Shown: piece by piece, positions 23,481 to 34,455 of the stretch
How the letters are laid out: every line of letters starts with the position of its first letter
How positions within the stretch are numbered: position 1 is the first letter of the stretch
NCBI GenBank assembly: GCA_030533445.1
Contig: CM060066.1
Span: forward strand, 33,015,235 to 33,079,234
Reading direction: 5' to 3'
DNA from: Cyprinodon diabolis
Taxonomy: Eukaryota > Chordata > Actinopteri > Cyprinodontiformes > Cyprinodontidae
Length of the DNA: 64,000 nucleotides
The notes under the pieces: model-generated
The model's database searches: none
The model's input: the letters and a program-made list of their open reading frames with translations, nothing else
Told to the model about the DNA's origin: nothing
Position numbers and translations under genes: made by a program

Positions 23481-25472
23481 CCCTGGCAATATTTATGGAA
23501 TCACCAGCCTCGACGGATGTTATTTAAGTTGTTTAACTAATGATAACTAACATGACACAAAGTTAAAGCCATTTCAAATGGAAACTGTGGCTTCAAGTAA
23601 CACTAAAAAAAGTGGTGGTCAGTAAATGTTTTTAGACCAGGCAGAGGGAACAAAATAATGGAATCACTCAATTCTGAGGAAAAGAATTATGGAATCATGA
23701 AAAACAAAAGAATCCTCCAACACATCTCTAGTATTTTGTTGCACCACCTATGGCTTTTATACCAGCTGGCAGTTTCTGAGGCATGGACTTAATGAGTGAC
23801 ACACAGTACTGGCTCCAACTTTCTCTGATTGTTGTTACCAGATCAGCTTTGCAGGTTGGAGCCTTGTCATGGACCATTATCTTCAACTTCAACCAACATT
23901 TTGTTAATGGATTAAATGGATTAAGATCCGGGCTATTTGCAGGCCGTGAAAATATGTCTTTTTTTCAATTGATTTCACAGTTTTTGCTCTATAGCCAGAT
24001 GTATTATCATCTTGAAAAAATGATTTCATCGTTCCCAAACATCCTTTCAGTTGATGAGACAAGAAAAGGGTCCAAAATCTCAATGTAAACTTTAGCTGCC
24101 TTTAACATACATACAGCCCCATATAATCAATAAACGTGGAAATTTGCATTTTTTTTTAGGGTGTTATCTTTATAAGTCTAATTGGAAAATTACCCAACAA
24201 AAGTTCCAGCATCATCACCCTGCCCAATGCAGATTTGAGATTCATCACTGAATTTTTTTTTTTTCTGTTTAGGTGTTAACGATGGCTTTTGTTTAGGTTT
24301 TCTGTATGTAAATCTCCTTTCTTTTAGGCGGTTTTTTCCAGTTCGGTCACGGATGTGGACTTCAGTTTCTTCATTCGATCCTTATTTGTTTTGTTGTTGA
24401 TATGTTTTTGTGATTTGGTTGAGGTTTGAGGGCCCAAATGCAGAGGCAGGGAGGCAGAGGTGAGTTTTCTGTAGATTTAATGAGAGGTTCGCATAAAACT
24501 GAGGCAAGAATAAAAAAGATCCAACATTTAAAAAAGTAAAACAAACCAGAATCATGGAGACTGCAAGGGAAAAAAATCATGACGAGGTAAGACACAGTAA
24601 GGCGGAGTTAGACAAAGTTAGGCGAGGAACCAGCACTGAGGAACTGCACAAGGAGAGTATTTATGGCTTATTGAACAAAGAGAGGACTAACGAGCAGATT
24701 GGGAGCAGGTGTGAAGAGAGCAGTCTAAGGAGCTAAGGAAAAGGAGACCAACACAAAAGGGCAACAGAGGTAAACAAAAACCTAAGAACTGACATATACC
24801 CAGAAAAAAAACAAATAAGAATTAAACCAATACAACTAGAAAACTTGGAGCAAAGTTAAACTGAATACTCAAGAGAAAACATAACAGAACCAAGACAGTG
24901 ACAGTTTTTAAAACATATTGCCTTATGTTTTCTGTCTTGACGCTATGATGTCTCCCTTAGTGTACTAGTTTGTTTGCCTTTAAAAACCTTCTCATGTCAT
25001 TTGGTTTTGGTTTGCATTTTAGACACAACTGACTGTGAATATCAAACATCTTTAGCAACATTGCGTGATGATTCAGCATCTTTTAAGGTTTTAATAATCC
25101 TCTCCTTTGTTTCAATTGATATCTCTCATGTTGGAGCCCTGATTCATCTCCACCTGGTGCAGCAGCTCTCCAAGGTGTGATCACTCCTTTTTAGAAACAG
25201 AGTAATGAGCAGGTATAATTTGATGCAGGTGTTAGTTTTGGGGATGGAAATTTACAGGGTGATTCCATATTTCTTTCCTCAGAATTGAGTGATGCCATAT
25301 TTTAAGTAAAGTAACTGTTACTGACTACTACTTTTTTTTTTTTCTTGATTTCTTTGAGTGTTTCTTAAAGCCAGATAATTGTCATTTGAAATGTCTTTAG
25401 TTTTGTGTCGTGTGTGATTTGATTTTTTTCTACAAAATTAAACATCGGAATTAACATCCTCCTAGGCCACCA
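23481..25472 (-). mobile_element. Decayed Tc1-like element with nested insert
   Basis: The left arm (23481 to about 23640, beginning ccctggcaatatttatgg) and right arm (about 25310-25472) are inverted copies, including the shared phrase acaaagttaaagccatttcaaatg in diverged form. The right tip is missing its last ~25 bp. Between them the minus strand carries a worn Tc1-like transposase full of stops; gcccaatgcagatttgagattcatcactgaat (about 24222-24252) corresponds to the region around the first catalytic Asp. A ~495-bp segment at 24409-24903 interrupts it. Confidence 0.8.
24409..24903. mobile_element. Non-autonomous element nested in Tc1-like relic
   Basis: The sequence breaks off the Tc1-like relic at about 24409 and rejoins it at about 24904. 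The 6-bp sequence gttttt occurs on both sides (24404-24409 and 24904-24909). Ends are weakly inverted: tgtgatttggttg at the left and ccaagacagtgaca at the right. No transposase is inside; superfamily uncertain, hAT-like possible. Confidence 0.5.
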
Positions 25473-25479
25473 ATGTAGT

Positions 25480-26673
25480 TCAATACACCTGCAGGCAACT
25501 GGGCGATCAGGATTTTTCTCTGTGCTGGTTCTCATGGGAAATATGGTCTTCCTTCAGGCAAAACAGTACAGCTTGTCCACTGGGTAGAGCAAACATTGAC
25601 CAAACTGAAAGTTTTTTAGAATCGCTTAAATAACCCTACTTTAGAACAGATTTATATATTTACCAAATGGAATTAAAACTCTGTGTGAAGTAGTGTCTAG
25701 TTCCAATGGGTGTATTACCAGAAAAAACAAACAAAAAAACCCTCAAACTTAACAATCGAAAGTTATTCATGACATCAGCTATACCTTCAGCTTCCATCAA
25801 TAAATGGAAATAACTAGGATTTAGTCTGATAAAAGAAGCAAGGGTCTCTTTCATGGTGCAAACAAATGTGAGACCAAAGAACAATGAGGAGCAGAAATGA
25901 CCCAAATGTTGGCTCTGATTGCAGTTAAAATCAGCTTCACTTTCTGTTTGTATTGTTCTAAAGAAGCAAATCTTCTCCATCAGTCTGTTCAATTAGGGGG
26001 TGATTGTTTCATTTAAATGCCCTAAACCTGAGTGTGCTCTTGTTTTTGTCTGTCTGGATTCGCCCCCCCGCCCAGCCCATATTTTTTAACTACATGGTTT
26101 GAACTTATGGTTTCAAATCTAGTTATAAATGCAGCATACGGACAAATTTTCAAGCTGTTATTGTAAAATAATATAATTCAGATATGGTATAATTGCAGTT
26201 ATGTAGAAGCCTTCAAAATGTTGTTTTCTGTTTAGTTTTTAAAAGTTTTTTTCACTTATATATCTGTAGTTTCTTGCTTATGTGGTCTCTTAATATACTC
26301 AGATTGTGTTTGTTTTTTGTTTTTTTTATTTAGCCATTGCCTGTTTCTTTGGTTTACATTATTGATCTGGAATCAAGATTCAGATTTTAGGGATTATCTG
26401 TCAATTTTCCAGAAAATAATTTGTCTATTTTTTGACAGCAAAAATATGATTGAACAATGAAAAAGGGAATATATTTAAAGGAAAGTTTTGACAAAGACCA
26501 TTATTTCATCGACCATTATTTCATCTACCTCTTGCCACAAAATAAACAATTCTCCATCTATTGATCCAACCTTTTGCAAGTCAGCTTTGTACTTTGATGT
26601 ATTTTTTTGAAAACCAAGATATAAATTCACTAACTTGTGCATGTTTTCATCTTTTTATCTATCTTTATATATC

Positions 26674-26675
<2 letters not shown>
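25480..26675. other. Gene-free stretch
   Basis: AT-rich; no gene recognised. Confidence 0.5.

Positions 26676-26677
<2 letters not shown>

Positions 26678-26706
<29 letters not shown>
26678..26706. repeat. Short (TA)n microsatellite
   Basis: About 14 TA units follow a run of atcttta-like words. Confidence 0.9.
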
Positions 26707-26709
<3 letters not shown>

Positions 26710-27560
26710 GGCTTATATTTTCTAATTTCGATTAATTAGGAACATTTCAACATAAGGAAAAAATTTGCGCAAGGGTCATGCTCTATTACTCACTGGTCCA
26801 GTTAGAATTTTTGAATGGGTAGAGTTGTTGGTAATGGTTCAGTTCTCTGTTCTGAGCTTTAAGGCCAAGCAGTCTTGTGCAGGTCAGTACAGAGCAGGAC
26901 TTCTCTGCTTATAATGAAGTGTCAATCTTATGGTTTTTCACTGCAGGTTGTGCTGGCATGGGTCCTTCTCTCTTCCTCTCTGCAGGGTGTGGTGGGCAGG
27001 TGTTCTTCATATCCACAAATCAGGGGATGTTCATTAAGGAGCTAAAACCAGGAGGAGGGATTCAGTTCTTTATCGCTTTCAATATGGCAGTTGACCGACT
27101 CCTGGCTGAATTTTCCAGTTATTTTCCGAGCATATAGTTAATCTGTGTATCTGCCTCTATCCTAGAAATCAAGATCCAGACTCAAATATATCCAAGCCGA
27201 AGGTTCCTGGAACTAGGAAATTCTTTGTTGCCTGGTTGCCTATGCTCCACTGCCTGAGCCACACCTGCCTATCCACCCTCCAACGTTGTTCAAACCAAGT
27301 GAGGAATGATCTGCTCAGCTCTAACAGCACCTGATGCTTTCCGAAAACCCTGAGTGTCACCTTCTCTGGAGAAAAACAAACAACTTTTGTGGGTCAGGTG
27401 CTTCTCACCTTAACTGATTGGCTCCTGTCTAATTTTCACTTAAATCCTCGTTTTCTCTGCTTCCATCTCCGATCCATTCACTTTTTTTTCTCCAAATAAA
27501 ATCTCTTTCTTGATTCCTCATCTCCGTGGTTGTCCTCCTTTCAGAGTCAATAACCTTCCG
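26710..27560. other. Unassigned stretch
   Basis: An 86-codon open frame at 26877-27137 has no recognisable motif and no support as a gene. An AATAAA lies near 27496. Sequence character is similar to retroelement-derived DNA, but no ends were found. Confidence 0.4.
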
Positions 27561-28506
27561 AAATGATATGAAGAGCCTACAATGTTGTTATGGAATGTTG
27601 CTTGGACATTGGAATGGGTTTTTGTCTCATCTGTTCATAGGGCATTCTCCCAGGGCCCTTCTGTCCTGTCAGGATGCGAATTTGAAAATTCCAACCTGGC
27701 TTTTTATGGTTTTTCTTCATCAGTGGTGTCCTGCTTGATCTTCTCCCTTTAAGTCCACTTTTGCTATAACAACAATGTATGGTGTCATCTGACACTGGTG
27801 TTCCTTGAACTTGAAGTTCCCTTTTAATCTCTTTGGAAGTTGTTCTGTGCTCTTTGTTACCCATCTTATAATCCATTTTCTTGATTTGTCATTAATTTTC
27901 CCACCATGCTTGCATCCGGGGAGGTTGGCTACAGTCCAGTAGATCTTGATATTCTTAAAATTCGGAATATGTGCAACTGTTGTCCCAGAAACATTAAGCT
28001 GCTTGTAGATGGTCTTATAGGCCCTACCTTTAAAATGTGTGTCTATAATTTTCTTTCTAATCTCTGAGGGAACTCTTTTCTTCACTTCCTCTAGTCCATG
28101 TTGAGTGTGGTACACACCATATCACCAAACAGCACAATGACTACCTGTATTCCTATACACAGTATAGTCCCACTGACTGTTTACAGCAAGATGTTTACAA
28201 ATAGACACACCTTGATATAACAGGACTCTTCGGTCACATTTTTTTCAGGCTTTTGTCAAAGCCTTTTTCTTTAGATTATTTTCTAAAAATCCTTCTTAAG
28301 TGTGGATATTTCTGTGTGGAATATGTATAGGGCTTATGAATAGACATTCCAACACTTTGCATTTCTGCTTGCCATTTTGTACGACATTGCAGCTGAAGTA
28401 AACACAAACAATTAGAGGAGCGAGTTCGGAATTGTGAATTCCTTATTACAACAAGTTGAACAGCAAGGGGAAACGGTGGCACCTCCAGAAATGTTTACAC
28501 TCACTG
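27560..28506 (-). mobile_element. Truncated Tc1-like element
   Basis: The right tip at 28506 reads tttacactcactg followed by TA, fitting a Tc1-type end. The minus strand carries the 5' half of a transposase. The left tip and the 3' half of the gene are absent; the element appears to break off near 27560. Confidence 0.65.
27577..28115 (-). pseudogene. Tc1-like transposase N-terminal relic
   Basis: From 28115 downward the minus strand encodes EEVKKRVPSEIRKKIIDTHFKGRAYKTI, an N-terminal helix-turn-helix of the Tc1 type that would bind element ends. A second frame (27577-27876) takes over with NKEHRTTSKEIKRELQVQGTPVSDDTIHCC, the second DNA-binding part, and reaches a region with MRQKPIPMS where the first catalytic Asp motif would be in another frame (DETKTHSN can be read near 27615). 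Frame changes and loss of the rest make it non-functional. Confidence 0.7.
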
Positions 28507-28509
28507 TAT

Positions 28510-30580
28510 GTGATCTGTAGGTCGAAAATCAAATCAAGTGCCACCTAGCTACAAAACATACAGTAGGCAGCTTGTTATGTCATTTATTTGTATTATTCTG
28601 CTTATTCTGTTTATAATTACTTTTAGGTTATTTTGTGGGCCTTGCTGAATTTATGATTGGATGATTGTAATTACTTTAGGTTTTATCAATATTTTGGTAA
28701 TGAATTGGTCATTGGAATAAGCTCTTAAACCCCACAGGTTTCAGACTCATTTCCCAGCATTTTTCAGAGTGGTAACAAGAGGTTTATATTGATTTAAAAT
28801 TAGTGCTGAGATCATCATTTTATTTACCGTGTTATGATGTTATGTCATAACATAACTTGATGTTTTGTCAGTTTTGGTATACACTTTGCATATCTTTTGT
28901 CAGGATTTGCAATGTCAGGACCCAAAAGCACCTCTTAAATGATGGGTCATCCTCTCTTCTGACCAAATGTAGTGTGAACAGTGCACCTGAACGGTAGGCA
29001 TCGTTCAGTGCAGCACATGTTGGTGTTCAATGTGTTTAGTGCAGCCCCCCCCCCTTTTTTTCTTTACAGAGCCACATTTAAATTTGTTCACAATATACCT
29101 CTTTTTTATTGTGGTATTTTTCTTTCTATTCAAGTGCTTGGTTTTTTTTTTTAAAATGTTTACTTCCAGTCTCCAGTGTTTTGCACATCAGTGCCGCTCC
29201 TCGTTTTCTTGTTTGTGTTTTCATGTGATTGCACTATTTTGCACCTGTAAAGTAATAGGTATTCATATGTGTATTCCCATTTGTTGAATGTGAAATTTTT
29301 ATTGCTACTGCATTTCTATGCAATACCCGAAGACTAACAAAAAGGCAAAAGAATATTGGGGTTTATCATTTATTATTGTATGACAAAAAAGGTCTTATGT
29401 TTTCCACATACAACAAATTAACCAAATGATCCAGAGGGCAAGTAGGTTTTACACTTTCAAAACAATATTGGGGCACATATTTATATAGAATATATGTAAA
29501 CTTGGTAGACTTGTGTAATTTTTGTGAAAACTTGTGTACCGGTAATATTTGACCATCACACCATTTTAAGGTATTGCTCATCCTTCTTCCCTGACAGATG
29601 TTTCAGTTTTCTGGTCTCCTTCAGCAGGTGCTCCATGTCTGCTTATCTTTAAGAACACAACCATCCTTTCTTTTCTCTTTTATTTTAACCCATCTACAAC
29701 TTCTTTTCAGCTTCATCCACTACCCTCTGGTAGGTCTCTGCTTTATTCTCCTGTGTGCAAAACGTTCACAAGTTGTTACTTTAACTTGTTCATCTAAGAT
29801 GTAAAAAAAGGCTGAGGAAATATTGTGAAAGATAAAGTTGGTTTACCTTACACCTGTCACCCTTCCCATCCTGCACCTCTTTGTTAACTCTGCCGTCTGT
29901 GCTCAATGTTTTTTCTTTAATGCTTTCATGGTACATGTGTAGTAACCATTTCCCCTTTGATCACAAGACCCACTGTAGCTGCAGACTACACAACAGATGG
30001 TTGCTATTGGAAAGTTTTTTAGATGATCAAAAATAACTAAACCACAATACTCCAACATTAATGCTGCATGTACTAGCTTCCTTGTCCTATTGTCTAGAGA
30101 TGCATTTCACTTATATAAGAAAGCAGGAAAAAGAAAGTGTCAGTGCCACCTTTGCCCCTCTGTCAGCAGCTTGAATTCATTGTCTGCACTTATACAAATA
30201 TTATGCAATACCTAAACTGACATTAGCTAACTCAACAATAATGATGACAAACTAAAACACTTGTTAGCTCCCACAGACAAACAAATGTCAGCAAGAAAAT
30301 TGTCTAACATACCATTTCTTTATGTTTTGAACTCACATGCACAGTCAGCACTAGCTTTATGTTATGGAAATGTTAGAGAAAATCCCAGCACATCCTCTCT
30401 AGGATTATGTATAAGTGTGTTCATACATATGCATGTGCTCGTTACAATCACTGTTTTGGTCTCCCTCTTTTGTCTCTGGCTCCACCCATTTGCTTTATCA
30501 GCATAGCCTTTCTCTAAGACACGGAGGCACAGATCTCCACGGGAGAAAAAAATATTAGGGTACATAGGAGGAAAGAAGTC
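28510..30580. other. Gene-free stretch
   Basis: AT-rich, with a C9 run near 29045 and several T-runs. No gene recognised. Confidence 0.5.
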
Positions 30581-30583
30581 TAT

Positions 30584-31659
30584 GGGCCGGATTTATCAAG
30601 ATCCAATTTTGCGTGCAGTAATTTGCGCTCGCAAACTGGAATTTTGCGCGAGGGGCTGACCCATGGTTTGCGGGTGATTTAACAAGAGCGATTGCGTAAC
30701 TGGTGGCAGGTGCAAAACTGTTGGAGACGCCCTATTTAAATGATGGTTTTGCGCGTTTTGTGGTTTGCGGCAAAGTAGTTTGTAGTTTGTGCAAACTAGT
30801 GCATTTAGAAATTTTAATCTTACAGTGACACCCCCACCCCCTAAAAAAAAAACTAAAAAAAAACAGGTGTTTTGTATTGGCCTGTAGAAAAATGCACAAA
30901 CCAAATGGCTCACAAGTAGTGACTGTGGATAAGATGACTGCGCTTACGCGCTCCACAGGCGCAGGGGGGAGGTCGGGGTTCTCTCCGGTAGGGCGTCAGG
31001 GCGACATGGCATTTAGAACGTCGTACAGCAATTCTGAAAAACGAGATTGGGAGATCCCAGATGCAAAAAAGTGCAATGTTGCAAGGAGATTTGTGATATC
31101 TGGTATTGCGTGGGTCCTCCTTGTGGCTGGCTCCAAATCCATTTGGAGTTCCCCCAACAGCTCAAAAATGGCAATGCTGGATAAACGATATGTTTTGATG
31201 ATCGTTTCCTCGTTCATTCCAAAAATATTCACACGGAGTGAAAAAATGCGTTCTCTGAGTCTCCTTGCTTCATTTCGATGTCTCCTTCTTGCGACAATAA
31301 CCGCTGCCATGTGTGCGCAATTACGCATACAGACCATTTGCACCTTCTTTTGAAACGTGTTAAATATAGAGTCAGATACAGTTAGCAAAATTGCTTTCAG
31401 GTTTGATAAATCACTTTGCGAGTGCTAAATCAATATATTTACATGTTCTCCTCCCACAACACGCACTTTTGCGTGTAAACGCCCCATATTGAATATTCAT
31501 TGCAGAAAAAGTACTAAATGGATAAGATGCGCTATTTAGCACGTTTTAAAGACCAAATCCTTTTAGCACGCTGTTGATAGATCAGTTTGTACATTTTTTA
31601 GCGTGCGCAGTGAAATAGCTCACGTTTTTATACACGCAAACCTTTGATAGATCCGGCCC
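30584..31659 (-). mobile_element. Non-autonomous PIF/Harbinger element, copy 1
   Basis: A 1076-bp element begins gggccggatttatcaa and ends ttgatagatccggccc, giving 16-bp inverted ends with one mismatch. It is flanked by the 3-bp sequence tat (30581-30583 and 31660-31662), the duplication length used by PIF/Harbinger. Copy 2 at 33223-34452 is the same family in the opposite orientation. Inside lies a fragment of HARBI1-like transposase, but not the catalytic domain, so the element would depend on a full relative. Confidence 0.85.
30996..31388 (-). pseudogene. HARBI1-like transposase N-terminal fragment
   Basis: The minus strand stays open for 130 codons. After a basic start (ARRRHRNEARRLRERIF) it carries FGMNEETIIKTYRLSS, LEPATRRTHAIPD and LLATLHFFASGISQ, the conserved helical region just before the DDE core in HARBI1-like Harbinger transposases. 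The DDE core itself is missing. The same fragment is present in copy 2 (33494 onward), so the deletion happened before both copies spread. A product, if made, would lack nuclease activity. Confidence 0.75.
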
Positions 31660-31946
31660 TATGTCTAAAGAGAACAAGCGTTACTATAATTTTACCATTT
31701 TATTTTCTTCAGGTCAGAATGTGCAATAACCAATAATTATTTTCATTCCTAGTGTTGTTGGAAAATTTAAATTTCTATTATTTCACATATTAATTTATCC
31801 TATTTATTCACTATAAAAGTTTTCACTCAGTCTGTTTCACCTGCAAGGACACACCATTCTCTGCGTGTAGACTAGACATAGCTTCGTCCCAAAGGGGACA
31901 AGCGGACTGGAAACCAAGATGGCGCAAGAGGTGGTTTGGCAGAGAG

Positions 31947-33222
31947 ATGGTGTTGGTGAACATCAGATCAGTTCATTTCAATGCGGTTTGTCAGGCTCCG
32001 TTTTGCTTGGACTCTATGTGTTTCTCCATACACTCCTTGTGCCTAAACTTCCAGACCTTTGGAAAAATATCCAACCGCCTAAAACAAGAGGGAGCGCAAG
32101 ACACGAGGGACGCCACCAAAACAATGCTTATCTCTCAACAGCGCGCACAACGATTGAGTTATGCCCTACTTTTGTTTTGCGCTGGATTATTGTTACTCCC
32201 GACTGCGCACATGTATGTCAAACTTAAGACAGTACAACATGAGTCGTATGAAGGATTCCAGGTTAGGCCTACCTCCAGCCAAAACAAGTTTGAGTATGGA
32301 CATTTTATCATTTTCACAACAATCCTGAACTACGGTGAAGCAAGATTTGAACGCAATACAAAGCCGGACACTCCATACACCCAGAGGAAGAACACAACTA
32401 AATGGACAAAAATAATTAAACTGCTTTCCTTGCTAATACTGTTAGCAGGGGATATTCACCTCAACCCCGGCCCGGCTGTCATTGGCGACATCTCGCAGCT
32501 GATGGGACCAGGTCCAGCCGAGTCTGAGCCGCCGGCGATGGAGGCGGTGACAGCGCCTGTGTCTGAGCCGGCTTTACTCGGGCTGATCTTGCCCCGCCGC
32601 TCCGACACTACTGTGGATATGCTGAATATGCCTGAAATGGATGCATTGCAACTCAGGAAGGGTTGCGTCCTGTTGCCCAAGAGGGAGGCTGTGGAGAGCG
32701 CTGGAGGTGCGGCCGCACCGGTGAGCAAGGCAGGGTCAGCCGCCATGGGCTGCTGGACCACGCAGGTGTCATCCGGAGGTGAGTCACCGGGAGAGCGGCG
32801 GGCCACACCAATAGTGTGCAAAGAGAGGGAAATCACATCACAAGAGGACAACATCCGAATATTTTTTGCCCCCTCAATAAAAACGAGGAGCCGGGATAGA
32901 CCATCACCACTAATATCAACTGGAGCGGTTTCTAACCCTACAGAGCAGAACGGAGCTGGACAGAAACCTACAACAGGAGTAGTAGTGAGTAAACACTCAT
33001 CTCAATGGATTTTTTCAACAGTGAACCACGCTAAAGTTATATCGGACAAAAACAGTAAACCGAAGGGTGTATTTGGGGCACATTTGAACATCAGGAGTTT
33101 GTTGCCAAAGCATGATGAGATTAAGACATTATTGATAGAGTCAAATTTGCACTTCTTAGCCTTAAGTGAGACATGGCTCAACAGTAAAATTCACTCTAAT
33201 CTAATTGATATTCCAGGATATA
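31947..33222 (+). pseudogene. LINE ORF, N-terminal part to endonuclease start
   Basis: The frame is open from an in-frame GTG/ATG region at 31947 (the first ATG may differ) to the Harbinger insertion. Residues about 70-92 form a hydrophobic segment (LSYALLLFCAGLLLLPTA). Residues 158-176 read LLSLLILLAGDIHLNPGP, a leucine-rich run ending in a 2A-like motif. A long low-complexity region rich in Pro, Glu and Ser follows. The start of the endonuclease appears as AHLNIRSLLPKHDEI and LALSETWLNS, holding the first catalytic Asn and Glu. The frame then runs into the inserted element. Confidence 0.8.
32448..32474 (+). other. 2A-like translational recoding motif
   Basis: Codons read G-D-I-H-L-N-P-G-P. 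The established 2A consensus is D-(V/I)-E-x-N-P-G-P, with the ribosome skipping the Gly-Pro bond. Here His replaces Glu, but DI, NPGP and the upstream leucine-rich run are kept. 2A-like motifs near the N terminus are documented in CR1, L2, Rex1 and Crack LINEs. Activity of this variant is unknown. Confidence 0.65.
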
Positions 33223-33493
33223 GGGCCGGATCTATCAAAGGTTTGCGTGTATAAAAACGTGAGCTATTTCACTGCGCACGCTAAAAAATGTACAAACTGA
33301 TCTATCAACAGCGTGCTAAAAGGATTTGGTCTTTAAAACGTGCTAAATAGCGCCTCTTATCCATTTAGTACTTTTTCTGCAATGAATATGCAATATGGGG
33401 CGTTTACACGCAAAAGTGCGTCCTGTGGGAGGAGAACATGTAAATATATTAATTTAGCACTCGCAAAGTGATTTATCAAAACTGAAAGCAATT

Positions 33494-33974
33494 TTGCTAA
33501 CGGTATCTGACTCTATATTTAACACGTTTCAAAAGAAGGTGCAAATGGTCTGTATGCGTAATTGCGCACACATGGCAGCGGTTATTGTCGCAAGAAGGAG
33601 ACATCGAAATGAAGCAAGGAGACGCAGAGAACGCATTTTTTCATTTCGTGTGAATATTTTTGGAATGAACGAGGAAACAATCATCAAAACATATCGTTTA
33701 TCCAGCATTGACATTTTGGAGCTGTTGGGGGAACTCCGAATGGATTTGGAGCCAGCAACAAGGAGGACCCACACAATACCAGCTATCACAAAACTCCTTG
33801 CAACATTGGATCTCCCAATCTAGTTTTTCAGAAGTGCTGTCTGACGTTTCTAATGCCATGTCGCCCTGTCGCCCTGACGCCCTAACGGAGAAACCAGACC
33901 TCCCCCCTGCGCCTGTGGAGCAACATGCCAATGCTGCGGGGTTGCGTCATCTTATCCACAGTAACTTCTTGTGA
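33494..33974 (+). pseudogene. HARBI1-like transposase fragment, copy 2
   Basis: The frame from 33494 gives FGMNEETIIKTYRLSS, LEPATRRTHTIPAI and LLATL, then ends at 33823. The continuation is found in another frame (SQSSFSEVLSDVSNAMSPCRPDAL, within 33708-33974), so a frame shift lies near 33800. It is nearly the same sequence as in copy 1 and also lacks the DDE core. Confidence 0.72.
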
Positions 33975-34102
33975 GCCATTTGGTATGTGCATTTTTCTAC
34001 AGGCCAATACAAAACACTTTTTTTTTTTTTTTTTTTTTACTGCAGTGAAGTAGAAATTCAGCCACATACCACCTTGGGGAATAAAGGTTGCCAAAGTTTT
34101 TT

Positions 34103-34105
<3 letters not shown>

Positions 34106-34187
<82 letters not shown>
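34106..34187. repeat. (TA)n microsatellite inside Harbinger copy 2
   Basis: About 40 TA units are followed by a T-run. The corresponding place in copy 1 (about 30840-30860) has only A-rich sequence, so the tract arose or expanded after the copies separated. Confidence 0.92.
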
Positions 34188-34192
<5 letters not shown>

Positions 34193-34455
34193 TTTTTTTG
34201 TTGGGGGTCACTGTAAGATTTAAATTTCTTAATGCACTAGTTTGTACAAACTACAAACTACTTTGCCGCAAACCACAAAACGCGCAAAACCATCATTTAA
34301 ATAGGGCGTCTCCAACAGTTTTGCACCTGCCACCAGTTACGCAATCACTCTTGTTAAATCACCCGCAAACCATGGGTCAGCCCCTCGCGCAAAATTCCAG
34401 TTTGCGAGCGCAAATTACTGCACGCAAAATTGGATCTTGATAAATCCGGCCCATA

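Larger units (their letters stand above)
33223..34452 (+). mobile_element. PIF/Harbinger element, copy 2, inside the LINE
   Basis: This 1230-bp element begins gggccggatctatcaa and ends ttgataaatccggccc, flanked by ata on both sides (33220-33222 and 34453-34455). It is copy 1 in reverse orientation, and in element orientation both copies show the same duplicated triplet, ata. Element plus duplication total 1233 bp, a multiple of three, and the LINE frame on both sides is the same. Copy 2 has acquired a T-run (about 34019-34038) and a long (TA)n tract (34106-34187) not present in copy 1. Confidence 0.88.

Noticed and set aside
25660..25992. 110-codon minus-strand frame
   Set aside because: No motif and no context supporting a gene.
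26877..27137. 86-codon plus-strand frame with a Gly-rich part
   Set aside because: No known domain; could be part of an unassigned repeat but not supportable as a gene.
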